Under the pieces are notes generated by a model. That model ran no database searches and was not told the DNA's origin. It saw only the letters and a program-made list of their open reading frames with translations. 23,514 bases of DNA, from the NCBI GenBank assembly GCA_039029195.1, contig JBCCGR010000065.1, forward strand, positions 1-23,514. Direction: 5' to 3'. The DNA comes from JBCCGR01 sp039029195 (GTDB lineage Bacteria; Pseudomonadota; Alphaproteobacteria; Rhizobiales; Rhizobiaceae). Shown here piece after piece: positions 1-7,787 of the stretch; the stretch's first letter is position 1; each line of letters begins with the position of its first letter. The translations under genes and the position numbers were made by a program.

Positions 1-220
1 ACGAAATCATGACGGGTGGGGATTTTGGTTGATGTCTCCCCCACCCGTCGTCATACGACGACACCCTCCCCCGCTGGTGGAGGGAAACGGTTGAGCCGGA
101 GGGCCGGATAAAACGAACACCAGCCTGTCAGAAATTGACACCCACAATCGATAATTACCCCGAGGTGGTTGAATTGCACCTCTCCCCGCACCTATCTGTG
201 GAGGAGGGGCATTTCCATTC
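1..220. repeat. Hairpin-rich intergenic mosaic
   Basis: No convincing gene is seen here. The stretch holds at least three perfect short inverted repeats: GACGGGTGGGG at 11-21 with CCCCACCCGTC at 39-49; CCCTCC at 64-69 with GGAGGG at 79-84; and GAGGTG at 162-167 with CACCTC at 177-182. A further C-rich then G-rich pair lies at 184-209. Purine-rich and pyrimidine-rich palindromes of this sort are common between genes in Hyphomicrobiales and often belong to dispersed mosaic repeats; whether this copy does cannot be told from one window. The minus-strand reading frame across it is low-complexity and proline-rich, and is rejected as a gene. Confidence 0.5.
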
Positions 221-256
221 TTGTGCCGTTTTGGCGGCACGAACCAAGGGAGTGCA

Positions 257-445
257 ATGAGTTCCATGGTTAAGTCGATACTCAACGGCCTCATGAGCGT
301 GCTCGCTCCAATTATTCTGATTGGGGGTGGTGCGCTGCTGACTGGCTGGGGTGCCACGAACGGCTGGACGCCATTAATCTGGACAGGCCTGATCGTCGTT
401 GGAGCGGGACTGTTGTGGGGCGCATTCGCCTACTTCTATGATTAA
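257..445 (+). CDS. Small hypothetical membrane protein, 62 aa
   Basis: The ATG at 257 is chosen because an AAGGGAG ribosome site lies just upstream; the longer frame from 221 adds a cysteine-containing leader with no ribosome site. The protein has two strongly hydrophobic stretches, roughly residues 12-30 (with a GGG motif) and 36-58, joined by a short loop containing NGW. This predicts a two-helix inner-membrane hairpin with both ends on the same side. I recognise no family. It stands alone between the hairpin-rich region and a strong terminator that overlaps its stop codon, so it is probably a single-gene transcript. That terminator supports it being a real gene. Confidence 0.75.
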   Translation: MSSMVKSILNGLMSVLAPIILIGGGALLTGWGATNGWTPLIWTGLIVVGAGLLWGAFAYFYD

Positions 446-495
446 AGCATCTGCGCGAATGCTTCCTTCGCTCAGATGCTTTAATTGTTTGTTTT
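444..495 (+). terminator. Rho-independent terminator overlapping a stop codon
   Basis: A perfect 10-bp stem, AAAGCATCTG (444-453) with CAGATGCTTT (473-482), encloses a second 5-bp stem, GCGAA with TTCGC. A T-rich tail (AATTGTTTGTTTT) follows at 483-495. The first stem bases overlap the TAA stop (443-445) of the small membrane-protein gene. The stem, loop and T tail fit an intrinsic terminator for that gene. Confidence 0.85.
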
Positions 496-498
496 CGC

Positions 499-546
499 GC
501 ATACTTTTATCCGAAAAGTCTATCAACATTTCGGATAAAAGTATGC
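499..546. promoter_or_regulatory. 18-bp perfect inverted repeat before the GNAT gene
   Basis: GCATACTTTTATCCGAAA (499-516) is matched exactly by its reverse complement at 529-546, with a 12-nt spacer. The right arm ends 3 nt before the AGGGAG ribosome site (550-555) of the acetyltransferase gene. Neither strand has a run of T after the stem, so it does not look like a terminator. It could be an operator for a dimeric regulator, a 5'-UTR hairpin controlling ribosome access, or one copy of a dispersed palindromic repeat. The symmetry is seen directly; the role is inferred. Confidence 0.6.
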
Positions 547-564
547 TTTAGGGAGACCCGATAA

Positions 565-1377
565 TTGGCTTTGTCCTTGTCGTCCGGATTGAACGGTTCA
601 AACGCGGTTGCGGAGCTGCGCAGCGCCGCACCCGGCCTGCCGACCGTTCGGCGGCTCGAAGCCCTCGGCTTTCGGTCCTGGCCAGCCAATACGGTTCACT
701 ATGACGGGTCGTGGGCGGTGCGCCTGACGGCAGGACATCCAGCAAAGCGGCTCAATTCGGTCAACCCGCTTGATCCGGAAGATTATGATCGTCTGGACAC
801 GCGGTTGCACCTCGCCAAAGAGCGGTTTCGCGCTTTTGGTCGCCCGCTGGTGTTTCGCCTTTCACCACTGGCATCGCCCGTTCTGTGTAACAGGCTGGAC
901 ACTGACGGGTGGCAGCGCTTTGACCTGACGCGGGTGATGCTGGCCGATCTGGGCCACATGGATTTTTCTGAAACCGTGGACCGCCTCCCCCTGCAGGATG
1001 TGGGGCATTGGATCGATCAATCCATCCTTCTCAATGGCTACGAACCGGCCCTGAAACCGGGCCTGAGTGAGGTGATCGGCAGCATTCACGCCGAGCGTGG
1101 CCTGTTTTTGGTGGAGGATGGCAACGGCATCCCACTTTCAGCTCTTTTGTGTGTGCATCACGGCGATGTTTGCGGCCTGTTCGAGGTCGTGACCCATCCG
1201 GAACGGCGTCGGCAGGGTCACGCACGGGCACTACTTTCTTCTGCGTTGAAATGGGCACGTGCCAAGGGAGCAGCCAGTGCTTTCCTGCAGGTTGTTGCTG
1301 CCAACGAAAGCGCCGTGGGGCTTTATCAGAGCATGGGCTTCAGGACGGCATATGACTATGAGTATTGGGGAGCTTAA
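565..1377 (+). CDS. GNAT family N-acetyltransferase, 270 aa
   Basis: The last 90 residues form a GNAT domain. Acetyl-CoA-binding motif A is seen as ERRRQGHARALL near residue 213 (the R-x-x-G-x-A pattern), followed by a beta strand and the NESAVGLYQSMGF motif typical of the C-terminal GNAT strand and helix. The N-terminal 130 residues are less conserved, as in two-lobed GNAT proteins that align only at their C-terminal half. The start is a TTG at 565 with AGGGAG about 9 nt upstream. The substrate cannot be told; RimI-like small-molecule or peptide acetylation are both possible. The stop codon shares a TTAA with the stop of the convergent gene, a 4-bp overlap. An 18-bp inverted repeat lies directly upstream. 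Confidence 0.85.
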   Translation: MALSLSSGLNGSNAVAELRSAAPGLPTVRRLEALGFRSWPANTVHYDGSWAVRLTAGHPAKRLNSVNPLDPEDYDRLDTRLHLAKERFRAFGRPLVFRLSPLASPVLCNRLDTDGWQRFDLTRVMLADLGHMDFSETVDRLPLQDVGHWIDQSILLNGYEPALKPGLSEVIGSIHAERGLFLVEDGNGIPLSALLCVHHGDVCGLFEVVTHPERRRQGHARALLSSALKWARAKGAASAFLQVVAANESAVGLYQSMGFRTAYDYEYWGA

Positions 1378-2189
1378 TTCAATCCCCGACTAATGATCTC
1401 CCGCATGGCCTTGGCGTCGTGGTCATCACCCAAAATGGCAAAGAACGCAGCTTCCAACCGGGCATTGGCATCATCACTCATCAGCCAATGACCCAGTCTT
1501 GCGCAAGCTTCCTTTTGGTCTTCCAACCAGACCGATCCATAAACCTCGGCATTGCACCCGGCATCATATTCGAGCGATCGCCGCGCTTCGGCCAGATGAA
1601 CGGCACCAGCGGGATCGGGGGCTTTGTCCCAAAGAGCGATCACTCGTTCAACGTCTATCCCCATCACCAACAGCATTACCGCGGCTTCATCACCGTCCGT
1701 ACCATATTTCAGCACATGCCCAATCGGTGCCCAGGAAAGCGCCACGCGGTTCAGGGAACACAGGAAATATTCTTCCGCAAACCGAGCCAGCAGTTTTCGT
1801 TCCTGATCCGGCCACATGGTCCAGTCAGCTTGGGCGGCTGTGCGAAACGCGTTTTCGATTCCAAGCGTTGATGGTTCCTCGCCTTCTGCCAGAGCTTGCA
1901 TGATGCGGGGCAGGAAGGCGCGGACTTCGAGCGACCACGCTTCGCCAAGATCGAAATTGTCATCTGCCGCCACAGACGCATTGGCCGCCGCAGACTCCTC
2001 CCACGATTGCAGCAATCCAAGCGGCAGGTCACGGAGCGGCGTGCTGATGATCTCCTTCTGCATTTCCGGTGGCACGCACATGTCACACCCGCAACTGTGC
2101 AGTGGCAGGTTGGGTTTGTACGAGCCAAAGACCTCATAGGCCTCATCCACGATGGGATTGAGAGCAGGGAGAGCGTTTTCAGAGGGCAT
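1374..2189 (-). CDS. Hypothetical protein with CGCDMC motif, 271 aa
   Basis: I do not recognise this family. The protein is acidic and apparently soluble, with no signal peptide or membrane segment. It is predicted to be mostly helical after an N-terminal cysteine cluster (HSCGCDMCVPPEM, residues 32-44) that could bind a metal. A W-rich middle (SWEES, WSLEV, DWTMWPDQE) is followed by a hydrophobic GIDVERVIALWDKAP segment. The ATG at 2189 lies 10 nt after the TGA of the arylsulfotransferase-like gene on the same strand, so the two are probably cotranscribed and may act together. The 3' end overlaps the GNAT gene by 4 bp in a convergent arrangement. Confidence 0.8.
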   Translation of the reverse strand: MPSENALPALNPIVDEAYEVFGSYKPNLPLHSCGCDMCVPPEMQKEIISTPLRDLPLGLLQSWEESAAANASVAADDNFDLGEAWSLEVRAFLPRIMQALAEGEEPSTLGIENAFRTAAQADWTMWPDQERKLLARFAEEYFLCSLNRVALSWAPIGHVLKYGTDGDEAAVMLLVMGIDVERVIALWDKAPDPAGAVHLAEARRSLEYDAGCNAEVYGSVWLEDQKEACARLGHWLMSDDANARLEAAFFAILGDDHDAKAMREIISRGLN

Positions 2190-2199
2190 CGCGAAGGGC

Positions 2200-3252
2200 T
2201 CAGATCAGGTGCTGCAGCTCGGGAGCGCCCGGCGCGTAGTGGCGGGCACGAAACAGCCAGTTGATGTTGCCGAACACGGGAACCTCATTGGTGAACGGGC
2301 AAACATATTCCCACACAATGTCACCATCCGGTGTGGTTTCGAAAATGCAGCCCTTCGCGCCTTCACACACCAGCGTATTGCCAGAAGGCAATCGCTGACA
2401 GCCGCCAATGTGCGGTGAGAAGAAGCTCTGGGGATTGTCTTTCGCGTGAAAGCGCCAGACGATCTCATCGGTTCGGGGGTTGATCTCCCAAACCTGCGAA
2501 TGATGCAGGTCGGCTGCATACGCGCCATTTGCGAACAGCAAGATGTTTCCGTTGTCGAGCAGTTGTGCATCATGCTGGCCACCCATGGCATCGTCCTGAT
2601 AGTGCCACAACAGTTCGTGGGTTTGTCGGTCGACGATAAAAATGAGATTCAAAACCTTGCAGCTGACCAGATAATTACCATCGGGCAATGGCTGGATCGT
2701 GTTTGTGTGTCCCTGCGACCATCGATTGGCATTGGCATGTAGGGGAAAACGTTCATATCCAAGATTGGAGAGGTTCCACTCCCATACAGTTTCTCCAGTT
2801 GCGTTGACCTCGCGAATGGCTTCGCCAAAGAGACCGGCTTCTGTCTCGGAACCGGGGATGCCGCCAACAACCTTCTCCTGCTCCCGTGCACTCATTTCCG
2901 TGAATACCAGGTAGGCGGCGCCTCCATTTTCAAGCCTTCGCGCATCGTGATGCTGGTATGGATCGGTGTGTTGCCAAATCTGCTTCCCGTCCCAATCATA
3001 TTGGCACATCTGGCCGCTGACGGTCAGTGCCACACCCTTGCGTTCCTCCGAGCGCTCATTGACGAAAAGATCACCGCCCGGCAGCAGGTAGCTCCACATG
3101 GTAAAAGCCTGGCCGACGTCCCATTTGCGAACAACGGCACCACTATAGTCGATCAGGTAAACTGCGCTTCCACCAACCGGTGCAATCAGCAGATATCCGG
3201 GCGTGGATCTGCTTTTGTCATGGTGCGTGACGCCGGTATTTTGTATCAGCAT
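2200..3252 (-). CDS. Arylsulfotransferase-like beta-propeller protein
   Basis: About 350 aa with repeated propeller-blade signatures: GGDLFVNER, LENGGAAYLV, LPDGNYLVSC, LLDNGNILLFANG and LPSGNTLVCEG, each a D/N-G-N turn followed by a beta strand, alternating with strands such as GETVWEW, HELLWHYQ, DEIVWRFH and GDIVWEYV. This is the pattern of the arylsulfotransferase (ASST) family. Conserved histidines occur in QHHDARR, QGHTNT, GGQHDA and SPHIGG, and could include the catalytic histidine. Periplasmic ASSTs carry a signal peptide; none is visible here, so the protein may be cytoplasmic or have another activity. ATG 3252 is preferred; an in-frame TTG at 3264 adds four residues. It is divergent from the P450 gene and precedes the CGCDMC hypothetical gene. 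Confidence 0.7.
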   Translation of the reverse strand: MLIQNTGVTHHDKSRSTPGYLLIAPVGGSAVYLIDYSGAVVRKWDVGQAFTMWSYLLPGGDLFVNERSEERKGVALTVSGQMCQYDWDGKQIWQHTDPYQHHDARRLENGGAAYLVFTEMSAREQEKVVGGIPGSETEAGLFGEAIREVNATGETVWEWNLSNLGYERFPLHANANRWSQGHTNTIQPLPDGNYLVSCKVLNLIFIVDRQTHELLWHYQDDAMGGQHDAQLLDNGNILLFANGAYAADLHHSQVWEINPRTDEIVWRFHAKDNPQSFFSPHIGGCQRLPSGNTLVCEGAKGCIFETTPDGDIVWEYVCPFTNEVPVFGNINWLFRARHYAPGAPELQHLI

Positions 3253-3372
3253 GCCGTGCCCCAACGGGTTTCGGACAGGTTTCGGTGACAGATGACGACG
3301 CGGTTGGTTTGTCTGTCAACGCCCGGCTCGCAATTGGGAGCAAAATGTGCAACGCGGGAAGTCTTGGGGCGA
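3253..3372. promoter_or_regulatory. Divergent promoter region, sulfotransferase-like / P450
   Basis: This is the only non-coding sequence between the two divergent starts, so both promoters should lie here. GTTTCGG occurs twice, 11 bp apart (3268-3274 and 3279-3285), which is about one helical turn and could be a binding site for a regulator. No clear -35/-10 pair was identified. If the P450 starts at 3409, the region extends to 3408. Confidence 0.35.
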
Positions 3373-4623
3373 ATGCCAGCACCAGTATCCAGAGACAAGG
3401 GCAATGTTTTGACAAAGTCTCAGCCACCCGGCTCGCCACCCGATGCGACTCCTGCCGGGCCGCACTGCGATCTTGATTTTTTCAGCGACGAGAACGTCCG
3501 CAACCCGGTTTCCGACTATCACCGGATGTTGGACTGCGGGGATGTTGTGTGGCTTAGCTCAAACCGTCTTTATGCAATCTGCGGGTACACGGCACTTACA
3601 GAGGCCTTGAGAAACCATCAGGGTTTCCGCTCTGGCAAGGGCGTCTCGATCAATGACGACGTGAATGCCATGCTGATCGGCAGCACGCTTCATTCCGACC
3701 CGCCGCAACACGATGCCACGCGCGCCATCACGTTTGCGCCGTTGTCACCAAAGGCGCTGCAGATTGTGAAGGAGCGGGTGGAAACCGAGGCAAATGCCAT
3801 CGCTGACAAAATGGTTGCGAAAGGGGCGTTCGATGCGGCGAGTGAGCTCGCGCCCCACCTTCCGCTGAAGATTGTGCGCGATCTAGTGGGGCTCGGCGAA
3901 CATGGCAAGGGCAATATGCTCAAATGGGCAGCCGCCACCTTTGAGCTGATGGGCGATCCGAAAGAACGGCGCGGTGAAGCGATTGAAAATCTGAAGAGCC
4001 TGCGCCGTTTTCTCGAAGACCCGGAAACTCTCGACGGATTGAGTCCTGGTGGTTGGGCCAACCGCGCAACCCGCCTAGGCATCGAAAACGGCATAGAGCC
4101 GGGCCGCGCGGCGGAATTGATGCGCGACTATATTGCGCCGAGCCTCGACACCACGATATCGGCAATTGGCTATGCGATGATGCTCTTCGCGAAATGTCCC
4201 GAGCAATGGGATAAACTGAGGGCGGATCGCAGCCTGATCCGAAACGCGATTGAGGAAGTGGTTCGACTGAACACGCCAATCAAGGCGTTTTCACGCTATG
4301 TGGCGGAAAATACTGAAGTTGCAGGCGTTCCATTACCTGCGGGCTCCAGAGCGCTGATGGTGTTTGGGGCGGCAAACCGTGATGCACGGCGGTTCCCCGA
4401 TCCCGATCAGTTCGACATAGAGCGCAATGTTCGCGGGCATGTCGGCTTTGGGCACGGGGTTCATGCCTGCCTCGGTATGCATCTTGCACGGCTGGAAATG
4501 TCCTGCCTGTTCGAGTCGCTTGCAGACCGGATCAAACGAGTGGAGCTTGTCGGTCCGGTCATTCCCGCCGTCAACAGCACCATTCATTCGCTGGCCAGCG
4601 TGCCGGTGCGGGTGGTGGTTTAG
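3373..4623 (+). CDS. Cytochrome P450, about 416 aa
   Basis: A soluble bacterial P450 with the expected landmarks in order. The I-helix oxygen-activation segment reads PSLDTT (4138-4155), the K-helix ExxR is EVVR within IEEVVRLNTP, and the heme loop is FGHGVHACLG with the thiolate cysteine codon at 4468. The usual A/G-G-x-D/E-T-T is here P-S-L-D-T-T, keeping the acid-threonine pair. The length is normal for class I bacterial P450s, which take electrons from a ferredoxin; no ferredoxin or reductase gene is adjacent. The start is uncertain: ATG 3373 has only a GGGG upstream, TTG 3409 has AAGGG at good distance, and the frame stays open to 3292. The substrate is unknown. It converges on the MFS gene with a 19-nt gap. 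Confidence 0.9.
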   Translation: MPAPVSRDKGNVLTKSQPPGSPPDATPAGPHCDLDFFSDENVRNPVSDYHRMLDCGDVVWLSSNRLYAICGYTALTEALRNHQGFRSGKGVSINDDVNAMLIGSTLHSDPPQHDATRAITFAPLSPKALQIVKERVETEANAIADKMVAKGAFDAASELAPHLPLKIVRDLVGLGEHGKGNMLKWAAATFELMGDPKERRGEAIENLKSLRRFLEDPETLDGLSPGGWANRATRLGIENGIEPGRAAELMRDYIAPSLDTTISAIGYAMMLFAKCPEQWDKLRADRSLIRNAIEEVVRLNTPIKAFSRYVAENTEVAGVPLPAGSRALMVFGAANRDARRFPDPDQFDIERNVRGHVGFGHGVHACLGMHLARLEMSCLFESLADRIKRVELVGPVIPAVNSTIHSLASVPVRVVV

Positions 4624-4642
4624 GTGTCGATTTCAACGGCGT

Positions 4643-5791
4643 TTATCGCATGGATTTTGCGACGCGTTCAAATGCGATCAGCATGATGATAGCGGTTGCA
4701 AACATCGCGGCGCCCAAATCCACTGCGGCACCTTCCCAGTTCAATCGGTCGATCAGTTCGCCAGCAACCAAAGGCGCTGCGACCACGAAGATGTAAAAGA
4801 AGGTGAAAAAGATGCCCATGCCCATTGCGCGTGACTGTGGCTTCAAAACACGGGACGGCAGGCTCATGATGGCGCCGACGGGAATGCCAATCACGAGCCC
4901 GATGACAACAAGCACCGCAATTGGCTGATCCAGTCTTGGCAGCATCATCAAAGCCAATGCTGAAAGCGCAAGGCCTATCACCATCACCGTATTCGGCCTG
5001 CCAGTTCTGTCCGCCAGAATGCCACCCGCCGGGACAGACAGAGCGCTGATCCAGACAGCCAGACTGGTCGCTGAACTTGCCGCTGAGAGTTCCCAGCCTC
5101 GCTCCGTCAAAAGGATGGGGCCGAATCCGAAAACCATGGCGAAGGCACCGTTGAACAGGCCCCATATTGTGCCCGCGACTACAATACAGATCAGTTCTTG
5201 GCCGATTGGCCACGTGCCTTGGCCTGCCGTTGTTTCGGCAGGCTGATGATACAGGAACAAAAGCGCGCCAAAACCGGCCAGTGAGAGAATCGACGTCAGG
5301 GCAAACGCAAACTCGATGCCGCCCGACGCCGCTGCGAAGGGTTGCCCCAGGAGTGCAAGTGCAATCCCAGCCGGCCATGAATTGACGAATACCGCCATCG
5401 CCGTGGCGATTTCCTGACCCTCGAACCAGTCTGTCACCATTTTCGACATCAGAACGTTGAGAATGACACCGCCAACTCCGGCAACGGCGCGGCCAACGAT
5501 TTGAGCGTCCCAACTGTTTCCGAGCGTCGAAATCAATCCACCGGAAAACATCAAAGCGAGACCGGCAAGAACAGCCCGCTTGTCACCAAAGAATCGTCCG
5601 ATAGCGCCACCTGGAAGAGCGAACACTAGGCCGGGTGATAGGTACAGCCCGATCAGAAATCCGACGCTTGCGGCATCAATCTGAAATGTGTCTGCAACCA
5701 GCGGACCGAGAGCACCGATGGAAGCGAACTGAAACGCCATTGCGGTTCGCACACAAAAAAGCAGCGATAAAACACGCCAGCGTTCCGCCAT
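4643..5791 (-). CDS. MFS transporter, 382 aa
   Basis: A polytopic inner-membrane protein with about 12 hydrophobic segments separated by short loops, as in the major facilitator superfamily. The conserved loop between helices 2 and 3 reads G-R-F-F-G-D-K-R-A (after ALPGGAI, near residues 65-73), and a matching loop in the second half reads GGILADRTGRP. The long central hydrophilic loop is near HQPAETTAGQG. The overall look resembles CynX/NarK-like permeases, but the substrate cannot be named. Transcription runs away from the SDR gene and toward the P450 gene. An AGAG ribosome-site remnant lies before the ATG at 5791. Import or export of a P450/SDR substrate is possible but inferred only from proximity. 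Confidence 0.85.
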   Translation of the reverse strand: MAERWRVLSLLFCVRTAMAFQFASIGALGPLVADTFQIDAASVGFLIGLYLSPGLVFALPGGAIGRFFGDKRAVLAGLALMFSGGLISTLGNSWDAQIVGRAVAGVGGVILNVLMSKMVTDWFEGQEIATAMAVFVNSWPAGIALALLGQPFAAASGGIEFAFALTSILSLAGFGALLFLYHQPAETTAGQGTWPIGQELICIVVAGTIWGLFNGAFAMVFGFGPILLTERGWELSAASSATSLAVWISALSVPAGGILADRTGRPNTVMVIGLALSALALMMLPRLDQPIAVLVVIGLVIGIPVGAIMSLPSRVLKPQSRAMGMGIFFTFFYIFVVAAPLVAGELIDRLNWEGAAVDLGAAMFATAIIMLIAFERVAKSMR

Positions 5792-6157
5792 TGATGATCT
5801 CTGTCTCGGGACGATCTGATGAGACTATGCACTGTCAATTTGAGATTGAACAGCGATGTCGCCCGAGGCGCAGATATTGCGCTTGTTTTGAGGACCTAGG
5901 ATGCCTGTGTTCGCTTGTGGCGGAGTTGCGACATTGATGCCTCGCAAGAAGTCACTGGAGTGATTTTTCGGGGTGCGTACCCGAAGCAATTCGTGCACGC
6001 GATCAAAAACCTCTGTGTGATCGAGGATTTGATCAAATGGACCGGGCGACAAGTGGGTTGTTTACCAATCCATGGATGGCTGACATGCTTGATCTCAAGG
6101 TCCCAAATCCGACCGTGACCTGACGTTAATTGGCCATGCCCCCGAGGAGACTGTTTC
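5792..6157. promoter_or_regulatory. Gene-free divergent region, MFS / SDR
   Basis: No convincing coding frame is seen in these 366 bases; frames on both strands lack ribosome sites and family signatures. Two imperfect dyads stand out: CTGTCAAT with ATTGAACAG (5832-5853, one-base bulge) close to the MFS start, and GATCAAAAACCTC (6001-6013) with GAGGATTTGATC (6023-6034) near the middle. Either could be an operator for a regulator encoded elsewhere. The SDR ribosome site (GAGGAG) lies at the right end. Confidence 0.4.
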
Positions 6158-6991
6158 ATGACTCACCCCGCATTTAATTCAGAATCTGTTGCCACAATCA
6201 CCGGCGGCGCTTCCGGAATCGGGCTTGCTGCGGCAACTAGATTTGCAGGCATGGGTATGCGTGTTGTTGTTGTGGATCGTTCAGCGGAAAAACTCGACAT
6301 GGTTGATCAGGCCTTGCGTGGTGCGGGGGCGGCTGATGTTCTGACCGAGTCAACCGATGTTTCTGATCGCTCTCAAATCACCGAACTGGAAGCCAACATT
6401 GCTAAAAAGTTTGGTGGAACCGATATTTTGATGAACAATGCCGGTATCGGAATGCGCTCATCGACGATTGGTCCGCAGGATGCCTGGGAGGCCACTTTGG
6501 GCGTCAATCTTTGGGGGCCGATCCACTGCACACAGGTGTTTGCACCGCGTATGATCGAACGGGGCAGACCCGGTCTCATCGTCAACACCGGGTCCAAGCA
6601 GGGCATCACCACGCCGCCGGGCAATCCGGCCTACAATGTATCAAAGGCCGGGTTGAAAACTTTCACTGAGGCGCTTGCCCACGAGTTGCGCAACACAGAA
6701 GGTGCCGATATCAGCGCGCATCTTCTCATCCCAGGTTTTGTGCACACCGGCATGATTGGTGCTGTGGAAAAGCCGCCTGCTGCCTGGACCGCCGAGCAAA
6801 CGGTGGAGTTCTTCATTGACAGCATAAACCAGAGAGATTTCTACATTCTTTGTCCCGACAATGATGTGTCACGTTCGCTTGATGAAAAGCGAATTTCATG
6901 GGCTGTCGGCGATATCATTGAAAATCGTCCTGCACTCAGCCGTTGGCATCCTGACTATGCAGACGCCTTTGCAGCGCACGTGAAGGAGTGA
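6158..6991 (+). CDS. Short-chain dehydrogenase/reductase (SDR), 277 aa
   Basis: A classical SDR of normal length. The Rossmann cofactor loop is TGGASGIG (residues 15-22), the NNAG motif is at 93-96, the catalytic serine is in NTGSKQG (about 146), and the YxxxK pair is Y159 and K163 in YNVSK. An aspartate at residue 40, at the end of the second strand (VVVVD), favours NAD(H) over NADP(H). The ATG at 6158 has a good GAGGAG ribosome site. The substrate is unknown. The nearby P450, MFS transporter and sulfotransferase-like genes suggest oxidation of a small hydrophobic alcohol or ketone, but this is only context. The gene is convergent with mnmD, with a 37-nt gap. Confidence 0.92.
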   Translation: MTHPAFNSESVATITGGASGIGLAAATRFAGMGMRVVVVDRSAEKLDMVDQALRGAGAADVLTESTDVSDRSQITELEANIAKKFGGTDILMNNAGIGMRSSTIGPQDAWEATLGVNLWGPIHCTQVFAPRMIERGRPGLIVNTGSKQGITTPPGNPAYNVSKAGLKTFTEALAHELRNTEGADISAHLLIPGFVHTGMIGAVEKPPAAWTAEQTVEFFIDSINQRDFYILCPDNDVSRSLDEKRISWAVGDIIENRPALSRWHPDYADAFAAHVKE

Positions 6992-7028
6992 TCTGGCCGG
7001 TTGATCTGTCAGTCAAATTTGCTGGATG

Positions 7029-7787
7029 CTACTGATCGTCGGGTCGCCGCCCTCGCAGCATTTCGCGCTTGCGCCCAAAACCCTCTGCCCGTTCGATCGC
7101 AAAGCCGGCTTGTTCAAGCGCGCGGCGAACACGGCCGGCGACCGTGTAAGTGGAAAACGTGCCGCCGGGACCGGTGTGATCGTAAACCTGCTTCATGAGT
7201 GCGGGCGACCACAGGTCAGGATTTTTTGACGGCGCAAATCCATCAAGAAACCAGGCATCCGCTTTGCCAGACCAGCATGTCAGCTCAGCAAGCGCATCAC
7301 CGATGATGAGGTCGAGCGTGATGCTCTCGGTCAGTTTGAAGTGGTTCAGACCAGAGGCAACCTGATCCATAAATGCTGCCAGTCGACCCGCTTCCTTCTC
7401 AGGCGTGCCGAAGGCTCGATGAGCCGCGAGCAGGTCGTCGGTCCGAAGCGGATGCTTCTCATACGAGGTGAAAGTGAGGTGAGCGTTCGAAGGCGCGTGC
7501 TTCGCCCAACTCTTAGCAGCGAGCAGAAAGTTCAGACCCGTCCCGAACCCGAGTTCACCGATCTGAAAGGCGTCAATGGCTTCCCATCGCTCCAAGAGAT
7601 TGTTCCCGTCGAGAAACACGTGGGTCGACTCTTGAGCCGCGCCATCATCGGAAAAAAAGCCATCGTCATAGAGCTCGGAATGAATGAGCCCATCGTCCGT
7701 GAACGAAACCGCATGATTGTTCGGTTTTTGGATCAGATTATCCCCGCACGTCAAAATCGGCCTGATTTTGCAAAAAATCTCGGGCAT
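7029..7787 (-). CDS. mnmD: tRNA 5-methylaminomethyl-2-thiouridine methyltransferase MnmD
   Basis: The protein matches the methyltransferase half of E. coli MnmC. Its SAM-binding loop is GFGTGLN (residues 80-86), and the family-specific DGFAPSKNPDLW block is at 182-193. It should carry out the last methylation step of mnm5s2U34 synthesis in the wobble position of certain tRNAs. At 252 aa it is a stand-alone MnmD; the FAD-dependent MnmC oxidase domain is absent from the protein and from the flanking genes. The start is uncertain. ATG 7787 has no good ribosome site, and the true start may be a few codons inside, since the family usually begins close to the SELYDDGFFS segment (residues 37-46). 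Confidence 0.85.
   Translation of the reverse strand: MPEIFCKIRPILTCGDNLIQKPNNHAVSFTDDGLIHSELYDDGFFSDDGAAQESTHVFLDGNNLLERWEAIDAFQIGELGFGTGLNFLLAAKSWAKHAPSNAHLTFTSYEKHPLRTDDLLAAHRAFGTPEKEAGRLAAFMDQVASGLNHFKLTESITLDLIIGDALAELTCWSGKADAWFLDGFAPSKNPDLWSPALMKQVYDHTGPGGTFSTYTVAGRVRRALEQAGFAIERAEGFGRKREMLRGRRPDDQ

Noticed and set aside
7..357. Minus-strand frame of 116 codons across the left end
   Set aside because: Proline-rich translation of hairpin repeats, no ribosome site, and it runs antisense through the small membrane-protein gene.
5896..6159. Minus-strand frame of 87 codons between the MFS and SDR genes
   Set aside because: No ribosome site or recognisable motif, cysteine and proline scattered without pattern, and an overlapping plus-strand frame of similar length is equally weak.
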